Assembly: GCA_047610385.1 (NCBI GenBank)
Contig: JBLGAC010000002.1
Location: 1 to 64,000, forward strand
Origin: JBOCEF01 sp047610385
Lineage (GTDB): Bacteria; Pseudomonadota; Alphaproteobacteria; Rhodobacterales; Rhodobacteraceae
Length of the DNA: 64,000 nucleotides
Reading direction: 5' to 3'
Within the stretch, counting starts at the first letter, position 1. Each line of letters opens with the position of its first letter. Below, in pieces: positions 23,998-33,976 of this stretch. The notes beneath the pieces were generated by a model. It worked only from the letters and a program-made list of their open reading frames with translations, made no database searches and was not told the origin of the DNA. The position numbers were made by a program, and so were the translations under genes.

Positions 23998-24200
23998 CGC
24001 GCAATTTCCCTGCAATTCTTGCAGTTGTTCAACCCGCCCGTTCAGGGTGAGGAATTTAGCATTGCACAGCTAAGTGATTAAAAAACTCCTAAATTTGCAT
24101 GGATTATTATGAAACTTATGATGAAAATAAAGGTGCAAAAGAAAAGAGCGGACCCTGAGGCCCGCTCTTGCTGCGTCATCGCCATTGTGACGGCTTTATT

Positions 24201-25697
24201 TTAAAGTGTCTGGTCGTAATCCCCGACAGACGGCTCAGTGTGGATTACCGCATCTACATCAGCGAAAATCGCCTTCAGTTCATCATGTGAGGTCGGGCTT
24301 TCGCAGACCACCACCAGATTGGGCGTGTTTGAGGACGCGCGCACCAGACCCCAGCCGCCGTTTTCAAGCATTACGCGGGCGCCGTTCACGGTGACCACCT
24401 CGGTGATCTTGACGCCGCCCAAGGACCCACCGCTCGCCGCCAGCGCCTGCATCTTGGCGACCAGACGCTCCAGCACCGCGTATTTTTCCTCATCCGCGCA
24501 CCAGGGTGACATGGTCGGGGATGAATAGGTGACCGGCAGCGCTTTGCGCAGGTCCGACAGCTTCATGTCGGGGTTGCGGTCCATCAGCTTCATCACCTCA
24601 ACGGCGACGCGCATGCCGCAATCGTAGCCGCGCCCGATCGGGGGGGCGAGGAAGTAGTGGCCCGATTTTTCAAACCCTGCCAGCGCGCCCAGTTCGTGCA
24701 CGCGGCGCTTCATGTGGCTGTGGCCGGTTTTCCAGTAATCGGCCTTGGCGCCGTATTTCTTTAGCTCAGGGTCGCTGGCGAACAGGCCGGTGGATTTCAC
24801 GTCCGCGACGAAGGTTGAACCGGGATACAGCTTGACCAGATCGCGGGCCATGATGACCCCCATCTTGTCGGCAAAGATTTCCTCACACTCATCATCCACC
24901 ACGCCGCAGCGGTCGCCATCACCGTCAAACCCGATTGCCATGTCGGCGCCGTTTTCGCGCACCAGATCGGACATGTGATGGAGCATCTCCATCGCCTCAG
25001 GGTTCGGGTTGTAGTGGGGGAAGGTGTAATCAAGCGTGCCGTTGCTCTCCACCACCTCAACCCCGATGCGGCGCATCAGGTCAGGCCCGAACGCCGCCGC
25101 CGTGCCGTTGCCGCACGCGACCACGACCTTCATCGGCCGGGACATTTTGAAATCACCGGCCAGATCGTCAAGATACGCGTCGCGGATGCCGTCAACCCGC
25201 AGATAGGACCCGCCGGCGCGCGTGATGCCGTGGCCGCCCATGACGATGCCCTTCAGCTCGTCCATTTCCTCCGGCCCGTGGGTCAGCGGCGATTCAAAGC
25301 CCATCTTGACCCCGGTCCAGCCATTGGGGTTGTGCGACGCGGTGACCATGGCGCAGGGGCCGATGCCAAGGTGTTCGCGCGCGAAATAGGTCATCGGCGA
25401 CAGGGCGGTGCCGATGTCATGCACTTCGACCCCGGCCTGCATCAGGCCCAGCATCAGCGCGTTCTTGATGGTCAGCGAATAGTCGCGGTAATCGTTGCCG
25501 ACCACGATTTTGGGCATCAGCCCGCGCTTGTGCATCTGGGTGCCAAGGCCAAGCCCCAGCGCCGTGATCCCCGGCAGGTTGATCTTTTCGGGGTACTGCC
25601 AGCGCGCGTCATATTCCCGAAAGCCGGTGGGGGTGATCATCGGCTCGCGCAGGAAATCCCAGGTGTTGGGCGTGACGGTCGTGAAGGGGGCGGTCAT
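24201..25697 (-). CDS. Phosphomannomutase/phosphoglucomutase
   Basis: Alpha-D-phosphohexomutase of 498 residues that interconverts 6- and 1-phosphates of mannose and/or glucose, feeding GDP-mannose and UDP/dTDP-glucose synthesis. The phosphoserine loop TASHNPNGWTG carries S121; the metal loop DGDGDR is at 258-263; the sugar-binding GEKSGHYFL counterpart reads FEKSGHYFLAPP. The C-terminal phosphate-binding domain has RASSNTPNLVVVCES. The start at 25697 is the ATG nearest the conserved region. It lies 35 bases downstream of the guanylyltransferase stop on the same strand, forming a GDP-mannose supply pair. Confidence 0.92.
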   Translation of the reverse strand: MTAPFTTVTPNTWDFLREPMITPTGFREYDARWQYPEKINLPGITALGLGLGTQMHKRGLMPKIVVGNDYRDYSLTIKNALMLGLMQAGVEVHDIGTALSPMTYFAREHLGIGPCAMVTASHNPNGWTGVKMGFESPLTHGPEEMDELKGIVMGGHGITRAGGSYLRVDGIRDAYLDDLAGDFKMSRPMKVVVACGNGTAAAFGPDLMRRIGVEVVESNGTLDYTFPHYNPNPEAMEMLHHMSDLVRENGADMAIGFDGDGDRCGVVDDECEEIFADKMGVIMARDLVKLYPGSTFVADVKSTGLFASDPELKKYGAKADYWKTGHSHMKRRVHELGALAGFEKSGHYFLAPPIGRGYDCGMRVAVEVMKLMDRNPDMKLSDLRKALPVTYSSPTMSPWCADEEKYAVLERLVAKMQALAASGGSLGGVKITEVVTVNGARVMLENGGWGLVRASSNTPNLVVVCESPTSHDELKAIFADVDAVIHTEPSVGDYDQTL

Positions 25698-25732
25698 ATG
25701 GGCGTGGCTCCTGCAATCTTGTGGCACGCGGC

Positions 25733-27160
25733 TCAGGCCTTGTCGGTTACGCGCGCGTAAATATCTTCGTAGCGGACGATGTCATCTTCGCCGAGATAGG
25801 CACCCGACTGCACTTCGATAAGGTGAAGATCCACCTTCCCAGGGTTGGCGAGGCGATGCACCGCGCCGAGCGGGATGTAGACAGACTGGTTCTCGGACAA
25901 CAGGGTTACTTTGTCCCCGACGGTCACGGTGGCGGTGCCTTCGACGACAACCCAATGTTCAGCCCGGTGGTGATGCGATTGCAGCGACAGCTGCGCGCCC
26001 TGCTTCACCATGATGCGTTTGACCTGGAACCGGGTGCCAAGGCTCAGCGTCTCATACCAGCCCCAGGGGCGGTAGAATCGCTGGAAATCGGTGGCTTCGG
26101 GGGCACCGATGGTCTTCAGCGCGGCAACCGCTTCTTTCACGCGCTGGGCCTGATCCAAAGGCACGACCAGCACTGCGTCCTTCATGGCGATGGCAACGAT
26201 GTTATCAAGCCCGACGCCCACCAGCCGCGGGCCGCCGTCTTCGGACCGCAGATAGCTGTTTTCGCAATCCAGCGCGAGCACGGTCCCCGACGTCGCGACG
26301 CCGTTGGCATCCGGCCCGGTTTCGCGCCACACCGCATCCCAAGCGCCCAGATCGTTCCATCCGCCGTCAAATGGCACCACGGCGAGGGCATCGTGATGCT
26401 CCATCACCGCATAATCGATGGAGATGTCGTCAGCTTCGGCAAAGGCGTCTTCGCCAAGGCGGAAGAACATCAGATCTTCGCGCCCCTCGGACATGGCGCG
26501 ACGGCAGGGGCCTATCAGGCCGGGGGCGTGGGTTTCAAACGCGGCAATGATGTCGCGCACGCGGAACAAAAAGATGCCCGCGTTCCACAGGAATCGCCCG
26601 GTGGACAGCATTTCGGCGGCGGCGGCCTCGCTCGGCTTTTCGACGAACCGCACCAGATCATGGGCTTGGGGGGCAAAATCGGTGGCGACGGCCAGTTCGA
26701 GGTATCCGTACCCGGTTTCGGGCCGGTCAGGGCGAATGCCAAACGTCACCAGCTTGCCGTCCCGCGCGGCCACGGCGCCTGCCATCACGGCGGCGCGAAA
26801 GGCGTCATCGTCGTTGATCACGTGGTCTGAGGGCGCGACCAGCATCAGCGCATCGGGGGTGTCCTCAAGGGCGATGGCCGCGCACAGAATCGCCGGGCCA
26901 GTGTTGCGTGCGCTTGGCTCCAGCAAGATGCGGGCGGTTTCAATGCCGACCTGGGACAGCTGCTCAGCGGCGATAAAGCGGAAATCTGAGCCGGTGAGCA
27001 CCACGGGTTCCGCGAATCCCTCGCCGGACAGGCGGCGCAGGCTGGCCTGATACAGGCTTTCTTCGCCCAGCAGCCGTGAAAATTGTTTCGGATAGCCCTT
27101 GCGGGAGGCGGGCCAAAGACGGGTGCCGGAGCCTCCGCAAAGAACAACGGGAAAAATCAT
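25733..27160 (-). CDS. manC: Mannose-1-phosphate guanylyltransferase / mannose-6-phosphate isomerase
   Basis: Bifunctional ManC/AlgA-type protein of 475 residues. The N-terminal nucleotidyltransferase has the pyrophosphorylase signature GGSGTRLWP at residues 9-17 with the lysine of YPKQF. It uses GTP and mannose-1-phosphate to make GDP-mannose. The C-terminal cupin has the FYRPWGWYETL entry strand and the metal-binding QSHHHRAEHW (HHH at about 396-398), giving phosphomannose isomerase activity. The ATG at 27160 has CGGAG about 9 bases upstream; a longer form from 27184 is possible. It is operonic with the mutase and divergent from the GT2-sulfotransferase genes. Confidence 0.94.
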   Translation of the reverse strand: MIFPVVLCGGSGTRLWPASRKGYPKQFSRLLGEESLYQASLRRLSGEGFAEPVVLTGSDFRFIAAEQLSQVGIETARILLEPSARNTGPAILCAAIALEDTPDALMLVAPSDHVINDDDAFRAAVMAGAVAARDGKLVTFGIRPDRPETGYGYLELAVATDFAPQAHDLVRFVEKPSEAAAAEMLSTGRFLWNAGIFLFRVRDIIAAFETHAPGLIGPCRRAMSEGREDLMFFRLGEDAFAEADDISIDYAVMEHHDALAVVPFDGGWNDLGAWDAVWRETGPDANGVATSGTVLALDCENSYLRSEDGGPRLVGVGLDNIVAIAMKDAVLVVPLDQAQRVKEAVAALKTIGAPEATDFQRFYRPWGWYETLSLGTRFQVKRIMVKQGAQLSLQSHHHRAEHWVVVEGTATVTVGDKVTLLSENQSVYIPLGAVHRLANPGKVDLHLIEVQSGAYLGEDDIVRYEDIYARVTDKA

Positions 27161-27352
27161 TGAGCTGGGCTCCGGATAAGGCATGGCGCGCGTGTCGCGA
27201 GATTTGTGGGGACGATGCAACGATCGGGCCGCGCAGGCAACCGGGCGTGCGCGCGACACGGCGCCCCTGCACCGCATTAACATATTCTCAAGGCTGATTC
27301 CGTTAGCTGTCCGCAGACTCTCCGGGAGGGATCGCCAAAGTGCGGTCCGCGC

Positions 27353-30037
27353 ATGTCCCGGTCCCCCGACGGCCCCGCCCGCGCACCCGCGCCGAGGTCT
27401 GAGCGACGGAGCGTGAGCGAGATGGCGGCAGATCGCAGCAAGGATCAGAACGCGGCGCGGCGCAGCGCTGCCGCGTGCGATGCGTCTTCCATAACGGTGG
27501 GTGCCAAGGACGCCGCCACCTTCTGCGCGCCGCAGGCAGAGCGTTGGGCCGGAAAGCCGCCCACAGATCCGCCCGACATCTCGGTCATCGTGCCGGTGCG
27601 CGACACGCTGCCCTATCTGCCCGACTGCATCGCCGCCATTCGCGCCCAGCAAGATGTGCGGCTGGAAATTCTGGCGGTGGATGACGGATCGGTGGACGGG
27701 TCGGGTGCCTGGCTTTCTGCTGCTGCGGACCGGCCTGGCGATCATTCCTTGCGGGTTCTGCGCCTTCCCGACGCCATCGGCCAGGCCGGGGCGCGCAATC
27801 TGGCAATGTCAGCGGCGCGTGGGCGCTGGATCGCGTTTCTCGACAGTGACGACATGTTTGCCGGGCCCATGACGCTCAGCCATTGGATGCAGACCGCGCA
27901 GGCGGCGCAGGCCGATGTGTCGGTCGCGCAATTTGATGTGCTGACGCGCGCCGGGGATCGCGCGCCCGGCCGCAGGGCGGCGGTGTCGCGCGGGCCGGTG
28001 CGGGCCGATGGCCACCCGGCGCTGGCGGATGTGACGTCGTGTTGGCAGCTGTTGATCCGCCGCGATCTAGCGACCGGGTCCGCGCTGCGCTTTGACCCCC
28101 ACCTGCGCCAGCGGGAGGACCGGCCCTTCGTCGTCGCAGCCCTGTTGGCCGCCCGGCGCATCGTGGTCGGCAATCAGGTCGCCGTGTTGCACCGGCTGCG
28201 CGACGGATCCACCATGATCCGGCGCGACGCTGATCAGTTGGACCAATACGCCCGCCACATCGATGCGTTGACTGAAATGTTCGCTGGCCACGGCCCCGGC
28301 GTCGCGCCGTTCCGCATTGCGATTGTAACCGTCGTGTTCAGCCAATTGCTGAGCTATTGGGCCCCGCTGATCACCGCGCTTGGCGATGCGCCTGCGGTGG
28401 ATGCGGTGCTGGCCGCAGCCGCCCGGCTGGCCCGCGGCGCCCCTGGGCCGGACCTGCTGGCCGACGCCCATGCGATGACCGGTGTGCCAACCCTGTCGCC
28501 CGGCCGCGCGCGCCTGACTGCAGAGGGTGCAACGGACCTGCTCCGCGCGCTGCTGGCCGCGGGGCGGCGCGATGCGGCGCGGGCATTGATTGCCAAAGGG
28601 CAGCTCAGCTGGCCCGAAATCGCGGCTGAACGCCCGCATCTGCCCAAGGACGCCGTGGCCGCCGCTGCGCGGGCGCTGACCTTTGATCGTGGCGTCTCAG
28701 CCCCCGCCCTGCGCGCGGGGATTGATGCGGGTGCGGCGGCGCGCATTCTCGGGCCCCTGCAGCTGGTGCTGCATGTGGGGATGCCGAAAACCGGCAGTTC
28801 CGCGTTTCAGGCGTTGCTGGAGGAAAACCGCCTGACGCTTCTGGACCGTGGGGTGCTGGTTCCGGTGTCCGGGCGGTCGCGCGCCCGCGGGGCCCGGCGC
28901 GACCGCTCCGCCGGGCATGATCTGGCGACGACGGCGCTGATGCGCGGCGATCCCGGCCCCCTGATCGCACTGGCGGGAGAGGTGCGGATGGCCGCCACCC
29001 TGCCGCGGATGATCGTGTTGTCAGCCGAAGGGCTGTTGGGCCCCGCGTTGTGGCGCGGGGCTGAGGGGCTGGCCGCGCTGCGCCGGATCCTGCCGTTTCG
29101 CCATGTGCGCGCGATCGGTCTTTTTCGTGACCCCGCGGAATGGGTTGAGCGGATGTTTCGCGAAATGGCCGCCAACCCGCGCAACGGGTTCATCGATGTG
29201 CCGGGGCAGGTGCTGCGGCGTCTCGCACGCGCGGGTCTGACCGATGCGGACGGGCTGCGCGCCATTTTGGCGGGCGCGTTTGACGAGGCTGTTTTTGCGC
29301 CCTACGAAGCCGCCGCCGCCCCCGCGCGTCTGCTGGCGATGGCCGGGATTGACGGCGCAGGGTTGACGCCGCCGCATCCGCGTTTTGCCAACCCGGCGAT
29401 CGCTGCGGGAACGGCGCTGAACATCCTTGCGCTCAAACGCGCGGGCGCCGCGCCTGAGGCGATTGAGGCGCTGGCCCCCGAATTGCTGGCGATCCCGCCT
29501 GAGGATGGCCCCCGCCCCGACGCGCCCTTGCTAGACATCGCGGTGGTGCGCGCGGCGTTGGCGCGCGCGGCGAACCCGGCGGATGACGGTCGTTTGCCTG
29601 CGCTGACGGCCCGTGGATGTGGGCCGCGCCCGCCTTCGGTCGCGCTGCTGACCGCCGCCCTGCGCGCCAGTGCTGAGGCGTTGATCCGCGCCCGCGCGCT
29701 TGCCTCGGGCGGCCCCACGCGCCCGCCCCAGGGCGCTGCACCGACCGCCGCGCCCACCACTGCGCCCAAACCGGGGGCCGCGTTCAACCGGCCGTTCGAT
29801 GCCCGCCCCCATGACCACGGGATGCGGATGTTGGCTGAGGCCCCGGCCCCGCCACCCCGGCCCATCGGTGCCGCGCCGGGCCCGCGCCCACTGCTGGTCC
29901 GCGCCTCTGGACCGCCGATCACACGGCCCCTGACCATCGGGCATCCGCCGCTGCGCGCGCTGGTTTCAGGCGCGCCGTCCCCGGCGCCGCCATTTCGCCC
30001 TCCCGCGCCAAACAGGCCGAGGGACCGCGACATCTGA
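27353..30037 (+). CDS. GT2 glycosyltransferase-sulfotransferase-like fusion protein, copy 1
   Basis: Protein of 894 residues with an unusual composite layout. After a low-complexity N-terminal ~70 residues comes a GT-A fold family 2 glycosyltransferase (about 76-300): ISVIVPVRD, the nucleotide-sugar strand AVDDGS, and the DxD-type FLDSDDM at 163-168. A helical linker follows. From about residue 470 a sulfotransferase-like domain begins with the P-loop HVGMPKTGSS (474-483), the type that binds the 5'-phosphosulfate of PAPS, and continues to about 700. The last ~110 residues are proline/alanine-rich and look disordered. There is no signal peptide, so it acts in the cytoplasm. The start may be 27422 instead. 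Sugar addition plus sulfation by one protein is inference. Confidence 0.7.
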   Translation: MSRSPDGPARAPAPRSERRSVSEMAADRSKDQNAARRSAAACDASSITVGAKDAATFCAPQAERWAGKPPTDPPDISVIVPVRDTLPYLPDCIAAIRAQQDVRLEILAVDDGSVDGSGAWLSAAADRPGDHSLRVLRLPDAIGQAGARNLAMSAARGRWIAFLDSDDMFAGPMTLSHWMQTAQAAQADVSVAQFDVLTRAGDRAPGRRAAVSRGPVRADGHPALADVTSCWQLLIRRDLATGSALRFDPHLRQREDRPFVVAALLAARRIVVGNQVAVLHRLRDGSTMIRRDADQLDQYARHIDALTEMFAGHGPGVAPFRIAIVTVVFSQLLSYWAPLITALGDAPAVDAVLAAAARLARGAPGPDLLADAHAMTGVPTLSPGRARLTAEGATDLLRALLAAGRRDAARALIAKGQLSWPEIAAERPHLPKDAVAAAARALTFDRGVSAPALRAGIDAGAAARILGPLQLVLHVGMPKTGSSAFQALLEENRLTLLDRGVLVPVSGRSRARGARRDRSAGHDLATTALMRGDPGPLIALAGEVRMAATLPRMIVLSAEGLLGPALWRGAEGLAALRRILPFRHVRAIGLFRDPAEWVERMFREMAANPRNGFIDVPGQVLRRLARAGLTDADGLRAILAGAFDEAVFAPYEAAAAPARLLAMAGIDGAGLTPPHPRFANPAIAAGTALNILALKRAGAAPEAIEALAPELLAIPPEDGPRPDAPLLDIAVVRAALARAANPADDGRLPALTARGCGPRPPSVALLTAALRASAEALIRARALASGGPTRPPQGAAPTAAPTTAPKPGAAFNRPFDARPHDHGMRMLAEAPAPPPRPIGAAPGPRPLLVRASGPPITRPLTIGHPPLRALVSGAPSPAPPFRPPAPNRPRDRDI

Positions 30038-30088
30038 TCCGCCATTCAACCTGCCGACCACCAAAACCCACATTTCGGAGCCATTCTA

Positions 30089-32782
30089 ATGTCCCAGCCT
30101 CTTCCGACCGTGTCCGTCGTTATTCCCGTCTACAACACCGGTCTGTGGACCTGCGACGCGCTTGACAGCGTGCTGGCCCAGACCGTGCGTGCGCATGAAA
30201 TTATTCTGGTCGACGATGGCAGCGAGGCACCATCTGCCGCGCTTTTGGACCGCGCGGCGGTGGCGCATCCCGGCCTGGTGCAGGTGGCGCGCCATCCGGT
30301 CAACCTTGGGCTGTCGGCGGCGCGCAACACCGGGCTGCGCGCGGCGACGGGCGACGTGATCGTGTTTCTTGACAGCGACGATGTGCTGGCAGATCCGGGC
30401 GTTCTGGCCGACATCGCCCGCCAGCAGGCCGAGACCGGGTTCGACATGGCCCGCCTGCGCCTGCGTTTTTGGAAACAGGACCAAACCTCAGGCGCGGAAC
30501 GGATCTGGGACGACCCATTGGACGGCTTCATCCCCGCCGATCTGCGCGGGGTGACCGCCGTGCAGGTCCCCGCCCTGTTTCAGACCCGCGCCAACTGGCA
30601 ATTCGCCTACCGCCGCACCTTTCTGATCGACGAAGGCATCTTCTTTGACGAAGAACTGGTGCGCCGTGAGGACCGGCCATTTCTTAACCACGCGCTGCTA
30701 AAGGCACGGCGGATCGACATGACCGCGCGGGTCGGGTTTCTGTACCGCCAGCGCGTGGACAGCATCATGCACAACCCCAAGGTTGAGGATCTGGCGCTTT
30801 TCGCCCGCGGTGCCAGCATCGCCCGCGGCCGGATCAGGGATGCGGGTCAGGCGCTGGGCCCGGCGCGGTTTATCCTCGATCTGCATTACCTGACGGCGAT
30901 TCGTGGCCTGATCACACCGTTCCTGCGGGCGGGAGAAGAGGACGCCGTGCTTGAGACGTTGCGCGACTTCCGCGCCTCGATCATCGCGGACCTGCCCGCC
31001 GATGCTGAGGACGGATCCGGCTTTGACCGTTGGCATGCGCTGTCGGGGCAAAGCGTGTTTCCGCCCCTGATCGCCAAGGGCATCGACAGCGGCTGGCTTT
31101 CGCTTCTGCATGCAGGGTTGGTGGAAAGCGCCGACGCGGCGTTAGACCTGCTTTGGGCCGCATCGGGCGATGTGGACCCTGCCGCGCTTGCCAGTGGCGC
31201 GGTCTCAGTCGGGACCGTGGCGCGCACCGCCCGGGCCGTGCTTGGCGAAATGCCGGAGATCCCTGCCCCCCCCGCGATCCGCCGCGCGCGGCGCCCAAAG
31301 CTGCTGCTGCACATCGGGCTGACCAAAACGGGCAGCACCTATCTTCAGAACTTTTGGGAAATAAATCGCGCCCGCCTGTCGGACCGCGGCGTCATCTATC
31401 CTGAAACTGGCATCTTCCGCGAAAATGGCACCGACCGCGGGTCTGGTCACAACATGGCAATGCGTGAGGTGTTCATGGAAGGCCGCCGCCCGGTTCTGAC
31501 CGCCATGCTGGACGAAATCATCAGCAGCGGCGCTGAGGCCGCGATCGTGTCATGCGAGAACCTGTCCTGGAACGCCGATTGGCGCGGCCCTGCCGGGGTG
31601 CGGGCGCTGGCGCGGGCCCTCGAAGGATTCGACGTGTCGGTGATGATGGTCGTGCGCGATGAATTTGAATGGCTGATGTCGATGTACAAAGAGGCGGTGG
31701 CCGGCGGCTGGCTGCGGTTCAGCGAAAGCCCCTCTGATTTCTTCATGATGCAGGATGCGCTGGGCAGCATCGACTTCAAAGCCATCCTCACGGGCTTTGC
31801 GTCAGAATTCGGGGCCGACAACTGCCATGCGCTGGATCTGGTTGGGGATGACGATCTGGCGCTGCGGGCCATGGCGCTGCTGTCGCTTGATCTGGCCACT
31901 GATGGTGGGCTGCTGGATGCGCCGCGCGCCAATCTGGGCATTCCCGACGCCTCTGCGGCGGCGCTGCGGCTGCTGAACCGTATGCCGGGGCAGGGCAGCG
32001 TGGATCGCACGTTCTTGGCCGGAGTGCGTGATCGGCCCCTACCCCATGACGGCGCCGCGGACCGGATCGACGCGATGCTTGATTGTCTGGCCGCCCTGCG
32101 CGCTGCTGCCGGGCGCCCGATCTGGTCGCCGCAGGACCGCGCGACCCGGGCTGAGCGGTTGTCGGTGCTGTGGGGGTCGCCGGATCTGCGCCATGCCGCT
32201 GATCTTGTCACTGACCGCAGCCGCTGGGGGCGCCCCGCCCTGTCCGCCGCCGTTGTGGCACCGCACAAGGTCAAGACCGCTCCAGTGCCTGAGGCGCTGA
32301 TCCCCCTCACCCCCCTTTCGCGGATGCTCGAGCATGCGGCGGGTGAGGCTGAGCGGCGCTTGCACCGGTTTGGCGCGCCGCGGCCCTATGGGTTCTGGGT
32401 GCATGCGGATGTCGACGCGTCGATGCTGCGCATTGAAGCTGACCGCCCCCTCGGTGTGCTGCGGCTGGTCTGGAGCGCGCTTGACCGCACCGGGGGCGTT
32501 GAGGAAGGCGATTGGCAAGACCTGCCTGAGGACGCCTGCTCTGCCGCCATCGCCATTCCGCGCCGCCGGTTCCTGAGCCATGCGATGCTCACCATCGTCG
32601 CGCGGTCGGGCAAGCGCGTCTGGCGGCGTGAGGTTCTGTTTGCGCTCGATCTCGGCGCCCCGCGGGTGATCGTGGTCGGCGGCGACCTCGATGATGCGGG
32701 CCAGAATTTGGCCGACACCGAGGTGCCCGAGCCGTCATCCCTGCGGGTGGCCGAATTGACCCGCCGTCTCGCAGCCCGCTGA
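30089..32782 (+). CDS. GT2 glycosyltransferase-sulfotransferase-like fusion protein, copy 2
   Basis: Protein of 897 residues with the same architecture as the preceding gene but without the N-terminal and proline-rich extensions. The GT2 domain starts directly at TVSVVIPVYNTG, with ILVDDGS near 40 and FLDSDD at 93-98. The sulfotransferase-like P-loop HIGLTKTGST is at 408-417, followed by LQNFWEINRARLSDRGVIYP. Both copies share a DR-x-(S/A)GH motif downstream of the P-loop. The C-terminal ~200 residues form an extra domain I do not recognise. The ATG at 30089 has GGAG 8-9 bases upstream; the next gene starts 11 bases after its stop. It looks like an ancient duplication, since similarity is confined to domain motifs. 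Confidence 0.72.
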   Translation: MSQPLPTVSVVIPVYNTGLWTCDALDSVLAQTVRAHEIILVDDGSEAPSAALLDRAAVAHPGLVQVARHPVNLGLSAARNTGLRAATGDVIVFLDSDDVLADPGVLADIARQQAETGFDMARLRLRFWKQDQTSGAERIWDDPLDGFIPADLRGVTAVQVPALFQTRANWQFAYRRTFLIDEGIFFDEELVRREDRPFLNHALLKARRIDMTARVGFLYRQRVDSIMHNPKVEDLALFARGASIARGRIRDAGQALGPARFILDLHYLTAIRGLITPFLRAGEEDAVLETLRDFRASIIADLPADAEDGSGFDRWHALSGQSVFPPLIAKGIDSGWLSLLHAGLVESADAALDLLWAASGDVDPAALASGAVSVGTVARTARAVLGEMPEIPAPPAIRRARRPKLLLHIGLTKTGSTYLQNFWEINRARLSDRGVIYPETGIFRENGTDRGSGHNMAMREVFMEGRRPVLTAMLDEIISSGAEAAIVSCENLSWNADWRGPAGVRALARALEGFDVSVMMVVRDEFEWLMSMYKEAVAGGWLRFSESPSDFFMMQDALGSIDFKAILTGFASEFGADNCHALDLVGDDDLALRAMALLSLDLATDGGLLDAPRANLGIPDASAAALRLLNRMPGQGSVDRTFLAGVRDRPLPHDGAADRIDAMLDCLAALRAAAGRPIWSPQDRATRAERLSVLWGSPDLRHAADLVTDRSRWGRPALSAAVVAPHKVKTAPVPEALIPLTPLSRMLEHAAGEAERRLHRFGAPRPYGFWVHADVDASMLRIEADRPLGVLRLVWSALDRTGGVEEGDWQDLPEDACSAAIAIPRRRFLSHAMLTIVARSGKRVWRREVLFALDLGAPRVIVVGGDLDDAGQNLADTEVPEPSSLRVAELTRRLAAR

Positions 32783-32793
32783 GGAGAGATCGC

Positions 32794-33816
32794 ATGACCT
32801 GCACGCCCCCCCGATTCAGCGTGATCACCCCGTGCTTCAACGCTGGCCCGCTCATTGCTAAGGCGATCCGCTCCCTGCAACGCCAACGGCTGACGTCGTG
32901 GGAAATGATCGTGGTCGATGACGGATCGACCGATCAAAGCCGCCGCGCGGTGCAGGACTGGGCGCTCGCAGACCCGCGGATCCGCTTTGTGCCGTTGGCC
33001 GCCAACCGCGGCGCGGCCTTCGCGCGCAACATCGGCATTGCCCATGCGCAGGGCGATTATCTGTGCTTTCTCGACGCTGATGACGTGATGACTGACAACG
33101 CGCTGGCGATCTTTGACGGGGTGCTGGCAGGGCGGCCGCTGGATCTGGTGAAGGGCCAGATCGCGGTGACCCACAATGATGCCGACCCGGTGGCCGCCAC
33201 GGTGGGCGCAGCCTTTGAGGCGCCGGATGCCCAGAATGCGCGCGGGCGGATTCTGCCGCTCTCAGATTTCACCACCCATGCGTTCCGGCGCGGGTTTGTC
33301 GAAGATTGTCGGATCCGCTTCGAAGACGATCTCGCGGTGGGTGAGGACCGGATTTTCCTGGCCCGCGCACAGCTGTGGTGCGCTGATTTCGCGTCCACAA
33401 ACAAGGTGGTCTACGTCTACCGCAAGCAAAACAGCATGACGATGGAAGGCGATTGGAGCGATGTCAAACGCATCGCGCTGCTGGTGTTTCTGACCCGCAT
33501 GCGGATGTTGATCGACCAGCGCCCGCAGGCGGATCGGCTGCGTGGCGCGTTTTTCCTCAACTCCTTCCCGTGGCAATGCGGGCTTCTGGCGCGGACTGTG
33601 CGGACAGGCTCACGGGCGCAGGCGCTGGAACACGCGCAGGTGTTGCGGGCGGTGGCCGTGGCGGGTGTGGATGGGGAAAGCACGCTGGGGCAGCGCTATG
33701 TGGGCAAGTGGCCGCCAATGGCGGTAAAGCTGCGCCGTCAGCTGATGGACGAAGACTGGGACGCCGCAATCTGGACGTTGGCGACCGAAGGGCAATCGCG
33801 CAGCCGCGCAGCCTGA
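32794..33816 (+). CDS. Family 2 glycosyltransferase (stand-alone)
   Basis: GT-A fold glycosyltransferase of 340 residues. It starts with FSVITPCFNAGPLIAKAIRS. The nucleotide-sugar strand VVDDGSTDQS is at about 46-55 and the DxD motif FLDADDV at about 90-96, within a CFLDADD strand. The C-terminal part is helical with aromatic residues and no obvious membrane anchor. It lies 11 bases downstream of the second fusion protein behind a GAGGAGA ribosome-binding site, so the three glycosyltransferases form one operon. Unlike its neighbours it has no sulfotransferase domain. Donor and acceptor are unknown; a role in the same surface glycan is inferred from position. Confidence 0.88.
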   Translation: MTCTPPRFSVITPCFNAGPLIAKAIRSLQRQRLTSWEMIVVDDGSTDQSRRAVQDWALADPRIRFVPLAANRGAAFARNIGIAHAQGDYLCFLDADDVMTDNALAIFDGVLAGRPLDLVKGQIAVTHNDADPVAATVGAAFEAPDAQNARGRILPLSDFTTHAFRRGFVEDCRIRFEDDLAVGEDRIFLARAQLWCADFASTNKVVYVYRKQNSMTMEGDWSDVKRIALLVFLTRMRMLIDQRPQADRLRGAFFLNSFPWQCGLLARTVRTGSRAQALEHAQVLRAVAVAGVDGESTLGQRYVGKWPPMAVKLRRQLMDEDWDAAIWTLATEGQSRSRAA

Positions 33817-33976
33817 AACGCGGCGCCACTGGGGCCCTCGCCGCGCTGGTTCCCCGGTCGCTGTATGCGCGGCCGTGGTGGCGCGGCGCTTGGTCAAAGG
33901 GGCGCCGCCATTGCCTATCGCGCCGCGGGGCCCCAGTTTGCAGGGATGCCCCGTCGCTGCAGGAGCCATCATTCGT

